Shown here: positions 1 to 5,127 of the stretch, one piece after another
Layout of the letters: each line of letters starts with the position of its first letter
How positions within the stretch are numbered: position 1 is the stretch's first letter
DNA from: a bacterium
GTDB lineage: Bacteria > Babelota > Babeliae > Babelales > Vermiphilaceae
Length of the DNA stretch: 14,713 nt
Direction of reading: 5' to 3'
Assembly: GCA_030626185.1 (NCBI GenBank)
Contig: DAOUPL010000017.1
Coordinates: 1-14,713, forward strand
The notes under the pieces: generated by a model
Databases searched by the model: none
What the model saw: the letters and a program-made list of their open reading frames with translations, nothing else
Told to the model about the DNA's origin: nothing
Program-made: the position numbers and the translations under genes

Positions 1-124
1 TATTGAACACTTTTGGAGTAGCATTAAACATTTAATTCGAAAAGCGTCTTCTGTGTCAAAAGATTTTTACAAATCTTCTATAGAAATTTTGGGAAATCTG
101 TGCGCTTCTTAGTGAAGTTAGCTA
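1..124 (+). mobile_element. Right end of a probable IS630-family insertion sequence
   Basis: The transposase fragment stops at 112, and IS630 elements usually end a few to a few tens of bases after their transposase. IS630 elements insert at TA dinucleotides; several TAs lie at 119-128, where the ankyrin frame ends. The left terminal inverted repeat is outside the window, so the exact boundary cannot be fixed. The right end is placed around 120-126 by inference. Confidence 0.4.
2..112 (+). CDS. C-terminal end of an IS630-like DDE transposase (partial)
   Basis: This open frame enters from the left edge and stops with TAG at 110-112, giving 36 visible residues. It begins IEHFWSSIKHLIRK. The pattern IE-[HQ]-x-W-S-x-[IVL]-K is characteristic of the last conserved block of IS630/Tc1-like DDE transposases (DDE_3 type), where the Glu belongs to the catalytic triad. 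The first two acidic residues would lie outside the window, so activity cannot be judged. The gene is convergent with the ankyrin gene on the minus strand, and the two stop codons are only 9 bases apart. The call rests on a short motif, so the family is likely but not certain. Confidence 0.65.
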   Translation: MEHFWSSIKHLIRKASSVSKDFYKSSIEILGNLCAS

Positions 125-664
125 TATAATGTCACTCAATAAGTTGATTAAATCATTTCTGCGAGATAAATAGGCTAATCGTAATGATCGATTGAATTGA
201 TGACTTTCATGATTAATATCTACACCATGATCAAGTAAATATTTGATAATTTCTAGATCAAAGTTATCGCGAAATCGATCACATGCTAAAACTAACGCCG
301 TATTGCCATCACAATTACACGCATTTATGTCAATATCATTACATTTTACGATATAGCGAACGACCTTTAATGGCTGATACAAACATGCAAACATAAGTGG
401 CGTAAATTTTTTTTTATTACAAACATTTAGTAACGCTCCTGCATTAACCAATGTTCTAATAATCGCAAGTTCACTATATTTACACGCAATAAAAATTAGA
501 TGATCTTCATCACTATTTTTTATGTTTAGATCATCAACACCTAAAATCAAATCTTCCACAACGTCAAGTTCATTATTGTGACATGCATCAAAAATAGTTG
601 GTTGTGAAGAAACTACCAAACAAAAAGAAAACAAAAATAATAAAAAAGTACACTCGCGATGCAT
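122..664 (-). CDS. Secreted ankyrin-repeat protein, copy 1 (probably truncated at its C-terminus)
   Basis: A 180-residue protein with a Sec signal peptide (residues 1-20, MHRECTFLLFLFSFCLVVSS) followed by about five degenerate ankyrin repeats. Recognisable repeat pieces are TPLMFACLYQPLKVVRYIV (88-106) and TALVLAC plus LEIIKYLLDHGVDINHES (122-154). The start has an AAAGG ribosome site shared with copy 2. It is a tandem paralog of the genes at 744-1364 and 1444-2310, and its signal peptide is nearly identical to copy 2. Unlike them it ends at LLSDII, right after the last ankyrin helix, without a lysine-rich tail or CaaX box. The stop lies beside an IS630-like transposase end, so the tail was probably lost by insertion. 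The ankyrin family mediates protein binding; the partner is unknown, and a host-directed role is inferred. Confidence 0.85.
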   Translation of the reverse strand: MHRECTFLLFLFSFCLVVSSQPTIFDACHNNELDVVEDLILGVDDLNIKNSDEDHLIFIACKYSELAIIRTLVNAGALLNVCNKKKFTPLMFACLYQPLKVVRYIVKCNDIDINACNCDGNTALVLACDRFRDNFDLEIIKYLLDHGVDINHESHQFNRSLRLAYLSRRNDLINLLSDII

Positions 665-760
665 GACTACGACCTTTAACCTAGAAATTTATGAACAATA
701 GATTGTATTACACAATTAAAACTAAAAAAGAAGTATTTTCAATTTACAGAATTGAACAAC
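601..760 (-). repeat. Direct repeat A1: CaaX tail, intergenic leader and signal-peptide block
   Basis: Bases 601-760 match 1301-1460 at a constant offset of 700 with only scattered substitutions. Read on the minus strand, the block runs from the CaaX codons of one gene through its stop, the intergenic leader and ribosome site, to the signal-peptide codons of the next gene. The ankyrin bodies outside the block differ much more, so this segment was duplicated recently or kept uniform by recombination. Confidence 0.9.
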
Positions 761-1364
761 AACCGGTGTTCTTTTTCTTTAAAATAATCTTTTTTTCTGA
801 ATTGTATTCACTTAATAATGCTACTAACTCAATATTATTATGTACATGCGCTAATATTAACGGTGTTTTCCCATTATTGTTTTCATGATTAATATCTGCA
901 TCATAGTTAATCAAAAGTTGAACTATTCTTAAATCAAAAGAATGATTACTAGGCCATTTACTCTGATGCCGATTACACGCTAAAAGTAACGCGGATTCTT
1001 TATTTTTATTAAACGCATTTATATCAATATTATCGCATTGCTCAATTAAAAATTTAATCACCTCTAATGAGTTAAACCTAGATGCAACTATCAATGGAGT
1101 ATTATCTTGATTATCAACAACATTTAACCTTGCGTCATGCTCAACAAGAACCTGGATAACATCAAAACTTCCACATTCTCCGCAAGCAATAAAAATAGCT
1201 CTATTTCCCAAATCATCTTTTTGATTTACATCAACACCACCTGCAAGCAAATCTTGCACAACGTCAAATTTATTATTGCGGCATGCATCAAAAATATCTT
1301 GCTGTGAAGAAACCACCAAGCAAAAAGAAAACAAAAATAATAAAAGAGTACACTCGCGATGCAT
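744..1364 (-). CDS. Secreted ankyrin-repeat protein with C-terminal CaaX box (CSIL), copy 2
   Basis: A 206-residue protein. Residues 1-20 are a Sec signal peptide; residues 22-187 hold about five ankyrin repeats (for example NTPLIVASRFNSLEVIKFLI at 88-107 and KTPLILAHVHNNIELVALL at 166-184). The tail has lysines at 191-192 and 196-198 and ends in GCCSIL. C203-S-I-L fits the eukaryotic CaaX prenylation motif; a C-terminal Leu favours geranylgeranylation, and C202 beside it could be acylated. CaaX ankyrin effectors are known elsewhere (Legionella AnkB). Start ATG at 1364 has AAAGG about 9 bases upstream. The body is closely related to copy 3 and the N-terminus to copy 1, so the gene looks mosaic. 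A function at host membranes is inferred, not shown. Confidence 0.87.
   Translation of the reverse strand: MHRECTLLLFLFSFCLVVSSQQDIFDACRNNKFDVVQDLLAGGVDVNQKDDLGNRAIFIACGECGSFDVIQVLVEHDARLNVVDNQDNTPLIVASRFNSLEVIKFLIEQCDNIDINAFNKNKESALLLACNRHQSKWPSNHSFDLRIVQLLINYDADINHENNNGKTPLILAHVHNNIELVALLSEYNSEKKIILKKKNTGCCSIL
820..1210 (-). repeat. Direct repeat B1: ankyrin body shared by copies 2 and 3
   Basis: This stretch aligns with 1634-2030 at an offset of 814 to 820; the 6-base shift is a two-codon difference. Between 974 and 1027 it is identical to 1794-1847. It encodes the central ankyrin repeats. Copy 1 is far less similar here, although copy 1 shares block A with copy 2. Confidence 0.85.
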
Positions 1365-1460
1365 GACTACGACCTTTAACCTAAAAATCTATGAACAATA
1401 GATTGTATTATACAATTAAAACTAAAAAATAAGCATTTTTAATTTACATAATTGAACAAC
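1301..1460 (-). repeat. Direct repeat A2 (partner of 601-760)
   Basis: Second copy of the junction block. It holds the CSIM end of copy 3, the leader of copy 2 and the signal-peptide codons of copy 2. Runs such as gattgtatta, caattaaaactaaaaaa and cactcgcgatgcatgactac are shared between the two copies. Confidence 0.9.
1403..1415 (-). promoter_or_regulatory. Possible -10 region in a perfect 13-base palindrome upstream of ankyrin copy 2
   Basis: On the minus strand the sequence TTGTATAATACAA is an exact palindrome around one central base and contains a consensus TATAAT (1412-1407). No good -35 box is seen at the usual distance. The equivalent site before copy 1 (703-715) carries one change that turns TATAAT into TGTAAT. 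It could be a promoter, a regulator site, or simple AT-rich sequence. Confidence 0.3.
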
Positions 1461-2310
1461 GACCTTTTTTCTTCTTTTTCTTTAAAGGAATATCTTTACC
1501 TGAATCCTCATAACTACTTTCTTCTATCGAATAAGAAGATTCTGAAAAATCATTATAGTTTTGTGAAAAATCATATGGAGTACAATCATGTTTATTCAAT
1601 TTGTTCTCATCAGCCCTAGAGTTAAATAATAACGTTACTAACTCAACATTATTATGTTTATACGCTAACATTAACGGTGTTTGCCCATTATTGTCTTCAT
1701 GATTAATATCTGCATCACAGTTAATCAAAAGTTTAACTATTCTTAAATCAAAATTATTATTTTTATTAGACCATTTTCTTTTAAGTTGCCGGTTACACGC
1801 TAAAAGTAACGCGGATTCTTTATTTTTATTAAACGCATTTATATCAACATCATCGCATTGCTTAATTAAATATTTAATCACCTCTAATGATCTAAACTTG
1901 GATGCAAGCATCAATGGAGTATTAAGTCGATTATCAAAAACATTTAACCTTGCGCCATGCTCAACAAGATTCTGAATTGCCTCAAAACTTCCATATTCTC
2001 CGCAAGCAGTAAAAATAGCTTCATTTCCAAAACAATCTGTTTTATTTACGTCAGCACCAGCGTTAATTAAATCATTCACTGCACAAGGACAATAACGACA
2101 CGCCGTTGCAAGTAAAAGATAACTCTCATTATTATTCAATATACCTTCATTAACCTCTTTATTTTCAAGAAGTTCTCTCAACACTTGCGGTCGATTACGA
2201 AAACACGCACCAAATAACTGATCAAAAAGACTTTCTGAACGAACTCCTTCTGATCCAAAAGCAAAAGAAGAAAAACAGAACAATAGTAAAAATAAGCGCT
2301 TAGAATGCAT
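1444..2310 (-). CDS. Secreted ankyrin-repeat protein with K6 stretch and CaaX box (CSIM), copy 3
   Basis: A 288-residue protein. Residues 1-19 form a signal peptide (MHSKRLFLLLFCFSSFAFG), different in sequence from copies 1 and 2. About six or seven ankyrin repeats span residues 28-235 (for example TPLMLASKFRSLEVIKYLI at 131-149 and TPLMLAYKHNNVELVTLLF at 211-229). A Ser/Tyr/Glu/Asp-rich linker (249-271) leads to six consecutive lysines (277-282) and GRCSIM. The layout poly-Lys then C-S-I-M resembles the membrane-targeting end of K-Ras4B; a final Met favours farnesylation. The ATG at 2310 has AAGGG 7 bases upstream. It is the first gene of the tandem array, downstream of rplU but separated from it by a terminator. 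A role at host membranes is inferred. Confidence 0.88.
   Translation of the reverse strand: MHSKRLFLLLFCFSSFAFGSEGVRSESLFDQLFGACFRNRPQVLRELLENKEVNEGILNNNESYLLLATACRYCPCAVNDLINAGADVNKTDCFGNEAIFTACGEYGSFEAIQNLVEHGARLNVFDNRLNTPLMLASKFRSLEVIKYLIKQCDDVDINAFNKNKESALLLACNRQLKRKWSNKNNNFDLRIVKLLINCDADINHEDNNGQTPLMLAYKHNNVELVTLLFNSRADENKLNKHDCTPYDFSQNYNDFSESSYSIEESSYEDSGKDIPLKKKKKKGRCSIM
1634..2030 (-). repeat. Direct repeat B2 (partner of 820-1210)
   Basis: Ankyrin-coding part of copy 3 that matches copy 2. The best-conserved core (1794-1847) is base-for-base identical over 54 positions, which indicates a recent duplication or gene conversion. Confidence 0.85.
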
Positions 2311-2422
2311 AATAACCCTTTGTAACTACGATGAATATCAATGCTGCTAGACACATTACACCATCAAAACAGCAAAAAGTAAAACTATAAAATCAAAAAT
2401 AACACTAATAAATTTTACAAAC

Positions 2423-2455
2423 AAAAAAAGAACACCGAATTACCGGTGTTCTTTT
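2423..2455 (-). terminator. Rho-independent terminator of rplU
   Basis: A 12-bp perfect stem (arms 2426-2437 and 2444-2455) with a 6-base loop is followed on the minus strand by a run of T. The arm is AAAAGAACACCG and its complement. It lies 26 bases after the rplU stop and separates rplU from the ankyrin array. The A/T-rich flanks make it potentially functional in both directions. Confidence 0.85.
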
Positions 2456-2480
2456 CAAATTTTGTAATAAGCAAAAGTTT

Positions 2481-2822
2481 TTAAAAACTTTCGATACGTA
2501 CAACAGTTATCGGTTGACGATGACCTTTTTTAACGCGTACTTTTTTACGACGTTTAAACTTAAAGACAATTAATTTTTTATCTTTAGTATGTTTTACAAC
2601 TGATGCTTTTACCGGTGTGTCAAGATACGGCTTGCCGTACGTGAATGAGCCTTCAGCATCTTTTTTAAAGACAACTTTATCAAAGATAACTTCTTGACCA
2701 GCTTCTGCATCAAGTTTTTCTATAGCAATTGTTTTGCCTGGGATAGCTTGATATTGCTTTCCGCCAGTTTCAATAATCGCATATTTATCAAATTTTTCCG
2801 TTACAATCATCGATTTTTCCAT
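2481..2822 (-). CDS. rplU: 50S ribosomal protein L21
   Basis: The L21 core starts at residue 14 with YAIIETGGKQYQ. It continues through GQEVIFDKVVF and ends in the basic KFKRRKKVRVKKGHRQ segment that binds 23S rRNA, then ITVVRIESF. The length of 113 residues is slightly above the usual 100 or so because of about 12 extra N-terminal residues. The ATG at 2822 has no clear ribosome site. An internal ATG at 2810 (MIVTEKFDK) has GGA about 7 bases upstream and could be the true start. rpmA (L27), its usual partner, is not next to it. The downstream hairpin indicates a single-gene transcript. Confidence 0.95.
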   Translation of the reverse strand: MEKSMIVTEKFDKYAIIETGGKQYQAIPGKTIAIEKLDAEAGQEVIFDKVVFKKDAEGSFTYGKPYLDTPVKASVVKHTKDKKLIVFKFKRRKKVRVKKGHRQPITVVRIESF

Positions 2823-2952
2823 TAATGTTAATAGTTTCTATTTGAATATAGTGGTAAAAGTATTCATATAATTAAAATAATAATCGATAAAACCCCAACT
2901 GTCCAGTGAAATTTCCATTATTTTATAAAAAACAGCTCACAAAGCGCTTTTA

Positions 2953-3555
2953 TCAGCTTCTTCTTGATTTTTTCTTTCGTCCGGATGAACGAATAACTCT
3001 AACTTCAGGACCTTGTCGTGGTGAAACTAGTGAAAAAACAAAATCTGCTTTGGGAATCATTGCTATGCGCAAACTTACCCACTCTTTTGCTTGTGGACAA
3101 AATTTTTCGGCTAAATCAAAAAGCGATTTGTTATCATCATCCAATGCATTAATTTCATCTACTGAGGCTTGGCTGATCTTAAACTGTAAAATCTCTTCTA
3201 TTATTTGTGAAAAAATAAATGGAATACTACAGCCTAACGCTTTAGACGTCATTATAAAATCTTCTCTATTTTTAGTGACGTGATACTCATACAACCAATT
3301 TGTAACATCATAATCAAGATAGTCATTTACCAAACGATTTTCTGTACGATCAGTATATCCCTGCTTTTCAGACAAACTTCGTATAAAATTTTCAAGATCA
3401 ATCGCTACGATTTTATTGCTGTTGTTCTTACGAATAACATTATCTTCAAAACAAACTAGTTGCCTATTCATTAACACGTCTTGAAATTCTTCCTGCGAGT
3501 ATAAAGCTCCAACAGATAAACTCAAAACTAATAATAATGGCCATGTACGATGCAT
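2953..3555 (-). CDS. Secreted protein of unknown function, small paralog (200 aa)
   Basis: The protein starts with a signal peptide (residues 1-20, MHRTWPLLLVLSLSVGALYS) and ends in a basic tail, GRKKKSRRS. The ATG at 3555 is preceded by AAGGA 8 bases upstream. No known domain is recognised; the middle is mostly helical. It resembles the gene at 3707-5020: RLVNDYLDYDVTNWLYEY here against SDIDRYINYEIGDWSMEY there, and EEILQFKISQASVDEINAL against DKVLYFLKLKIAEATINDL. The two are therefore probably paralogs. A decayed mutS end just upstream suggests that the pair arose by duplication of the region after mutS. No CaaX box is present. Confidence 0.75.
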   Translation of the reverse strand: MHRTWPLLLVLSLSVGALYSQEEFQDVLMNRQLVCFEDNVIRKNNSNKIVAIDLENFIRSLSEKQGYTDRTENRLVNDYLDYDVTNWLYEYHVTKNREDFIMTSKALGCSIPFIFSQIIEEILQFKISQASVDEINALDDDNKSLFDLAEKFCPQAKEWVSLRIAMIPKADFVFSLVSPRQGPEVRVIRSSGRKKKSRRS

Positions 3556-3639
3556 AATTAATTCCTTGTATTAAACTTATGATTACCAACGCATATTAGT
3601 ACATCACTAAACAATAAAAACTGCAACAAAAACTTTTGT

Positions 3640-3719
3640 TTACCGAATCTTTTCACATAATTTCCACAACAAATCTCATGCTTGTCATGGAAAAACATCA
3701 TCAAAATCAATTGATTAGT
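3640..3719 (-). pseudogene. Decayed duplicate of the mutS 3' end
   Basis: Read on the minus strand in one frame, this stretch gives I-D-F-D-D-V-F-P-stop-Q-A-stop-D-L-L-W-K-L-C-E-K-I-R-stop. The real MutS ends I-N-F-D-D-V-S-P-R-Q-A-W-D-L-L-W-E-L-R-E-K-M-R-stop. Sixteen of 23 positions agree and the final stop is in register. Both internal stops are TGA and come from single transitions (CGA to TGA, TGG to TGA); most other changes also move toward A/T. No clear similarity extends upstream of this point. It is a non-functional relic lying between the two paralogous secreted genes. Confidence 0.88.
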
Positions 3720-5020
3720 TTTATCATTAATAAAAATTTGTTCGTCCAACGAAGTAGAGATTTAACAATAACTATATTTTTAAATCGTGTTTTAAGAGAA
3801 GTAATTAATCGCTTAAATGGTTGTTCTCGTAATGTTACAGGATCATCAATTTGAACTTTTCTTAAATAATAAATTACATTATTAAATGTAATCTTCTCTT
3901 TAACAGTATTTCCAAGAGATGTAAAACCACGTTTAATCTGCTTTGCTTTTTCTTTTTCCCCACACTGTTTTACTTCTTCATCTTCTTCTTCAGAATTTTC
4001 ACAATCTTTATTTTTTATCCAACTAATAAAAGGATTAAAATCTAAGTTGTTTTTAATTTTTTTGATCACCGTATTATTCACAAAATTATCTTTATTTTCT
4101 TGCAACTCTTCATTCTGCCAATTTTTATTTTCTGCCCAACTCGTAGCTTTTCCCCAAAAAATTGAGTTCAACTTATTAATAGGTTCAATCCGTTCTGTTT
4201 TTTCTTCTTCTCTCCACTTTTTTAGTTCTTTACTCCACTCTTCTTCAAATAATTCTTTCAAACCAATATATTCTTTTTCCTGCGACTCATCATCTTCTTC
4301 TAAATAATTCAAGTTTTTATCTTCTAGCCAAGTAATAAAACCATTAGAATCTAAATTCTTTTTAATTTTTTTGCTCGAAAAATTAAACCATTTTTTCTCT
4401 CTTTTTTCCTCCAATAAATTATATCTAAAACTCTCACCTAATTCTTCTAAGCGATTATTTACAAGAGCTTGTATCTGTGGATAAAGCCAAAAAACTTCCT
4501 GAAAAGTCATTTTATAATAGCGACCAGTCTTTCTACGCAAACTACCTTCTATTTTTTCATAGAAAACTTCTGTTGGGTTTTCACAAAAATAAACTTTGCA
4601 TTCATTTTTTTCATATAAATCAACTTCTATATCTCCATATAAATCACCTTCTATCTTTTTATATGAACCACCTTCTGTCTTTTCATACAAATCAACTTCT
4701 ATGTCTCCATATAAATCATTTATTGTCGCTTCTGCTATTTTTAATTTCAAAAAATATAATACTTTATCCGCAGTAAACAAATCGTATATTTCTTTTTTTC
4801 GATTTGAGATAGAGCGATACTCCATAGACCAATCACCAATTTCATAATTTATGTATCGATCTATATCAGAATTAATATCATAATTAATCCTTTTTTCGTT
4901 ATCAGGTAATTCTTTGACTGTATTTCGAATATGATTTTCAATCTTTATTTCATATTTACCCGAAAAAATATTTGTAAACACAAAAATAAAGAGAAATAAC
5001 AATGGTAATTTATTATGCAT
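3707..5020 (-). CDS. Large secreted protein of unknown function with internal repeats (437 aa)
   Basis: The chosen start is the ATG at 5020 (MHNKLPLLFLFIFVFTNIFS), which has GAGGA seven bases upstream and begins directly with a signal peptide. Upstream in-frame ATGs would place extra residues before it. Residues 21-102 resemble the 200-aa protein at 2953-3555. Residues 103-160 are tyrosine-containing octapeptide repeats. A 29-residue unit occurs at 217-245 and again at 320-348 (KKIKKNLDSNGFITW and KKIKNNLDFNPFISW), each followed by an acidic run. The protein is rich in Lys, Glu and Asn. The last six codons run into the decayed mutS relic in another frame, so the C-terminus may have been set by the duplication. 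Function unknown. Confidence 0.75.
   Translation of the reverse strand: MHNKLPLLFLFIFVFTNIFSGKYEIKIENHIRNTVKELPDNEKRINYDINSDIDRYINYEIGDWSMEYRSISNRKKEIYDLFTADKVLYFLKLKIAEATINDLYGDIEVDLYEKTEGGSYKKIEGDLYGDIEVDLYEKNECKVYFCENPTEVFYEKIEGSLRRKTGRYYKMTFQEVFWLYPQIQALVNNRLEELGESFRYNLLEEKREKKWFNFSSKKIKKNLDSNGFITWLEDKNLNYLEEDDESQEKEYIGLKELFEEEWSKELKKWREEEKTERIEPINKLNSIFWGKATSWAENKNWQNEELQENKDNFVNNTVIKKIKNNLDFNPFISWIKNKDCENSEEEDEEVKQCGEKEKAKQIKRGFTSLGNTVKEKITFNNVIYYLRKVQIDDPVTLREQPFKRLITSLKTRFKNIVIVKSLLRWTNKFLLMIKLIN
3977..4063 (-). repeat. Coding repeat, second 29-residue unit
   Basis: Encodes residues 320-348 of the 437-aa protein, including NLDFNPFISWIKNKD and a longer acidic run (EEEDEE). Confidence 0.7.
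4286..4372 (-). repeat. Coding repeat, first 29-residue unit
   Basis: Encodes residues 217-245 of the 437-aa protein, including NLDSNGFITWLEDKN and an acidic end. It matches the unit at 3977-4063, with a spacing of 103 residues. Confidence 0.7.
4541..4714 (-). repeat. Coding tandem repeat: tyrosine octapeptides
   Basis: The encoded residues 103-160 break into 8-residue units: LYGDIEVD, LYEKTEGG, SYKKIEGD, LYGDIEVD, LYEKNECK, then after a 10-residue spacer FYEKIEGS. Tyr is at position 2 and Glu at position 6 of every unit. The DNA repeat unit is 24 bases. The related 200-aa protein lacks this block, so it expanded after the duplication. Confidence 0.85.
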
Positions 5021-5025
5021 ATTTA

Positions 5026-5030
5026 TCCTC
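5026..5030 (-). promoter_or_regulatory. Ribosome binding site that fixes the start at 5020
   Basis: GAGGA lies 5 to 9 bases before the ATG at 5020 and overlaps an upstream in-frame ATG at 5032. This favours the shorter protein that begins with its signal peptide. Confidence 0.7.
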
Positions 5031-5048
5031 ATGATGTAATAACTAATT

Positions 5049-5077
5049 TTTAAGCACAATTGTTAATTACTAGTCAA
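5049..5077 (-). promoter_or_regulatory. Possible promoter of the 437-aa secreted protein
   Basis: On the minus strand TTGACT (5077-5072, five of six consensus bases) is followed after 17 bases by CTTAAA (5054-5049, a weak -10). It lies in the gap after mutS and about 29 bases before the start codon. No terminator is visible after mutS, so read-through is also possible. Confidence 0.4.
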
Positions 5078-5127
5078 GAGATAATTAAAACATTAAAAAA
5101 AGAAAATTGCAACAAAAAAATGACCTT

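Noticed and set aside
762..775. Exact 14-base match (accggtgttctttt) between the tail of ankyrin copy 2 and the rplU terminator arm at 2442-2455
   Set aside because: It could hint at recombination, but the flanks do not match and the sequence is low in complexity; chance is the simpler view.
691..888. A 65-codon plus-strand open frame over the ankyrin copy 1/copy 2 junction
   Set aside because: It overlaps the conserved leader and the CaaX tail on the other strand and has no independent support.
2941..2950. Palindrome aaagcgcttt as a terminator after the 200-aa gene
   Set aside because: The arms are only five bases with no loop and no T-run in the right direction.
2906..3283. A 125-codon open frame on the plus strand opposite the 200-aa secreted protein
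   Set aside because: It lies antisense to a gene with a good ribosome site and signal peptide, has no ribosome site of its own, and its composition is that of a shadow frame.
3640..3719. TGA read as tryptophan or another recoding, because a MutS Trp codon aligns with TGA
   Set aside because: The second TGA aligns with Arg, both arise by single transitions, and real genes here use ordinary Trp codons. This is decay, not a different code.
3558..3749. A 63-codon open frame on the minus strand between the two secreted paralogs
   Set aside because: It runs across the decayed mutS end in a different frame from mutS and has no ribosome site or recognisable domain. The mutS relic explains the sequence better.
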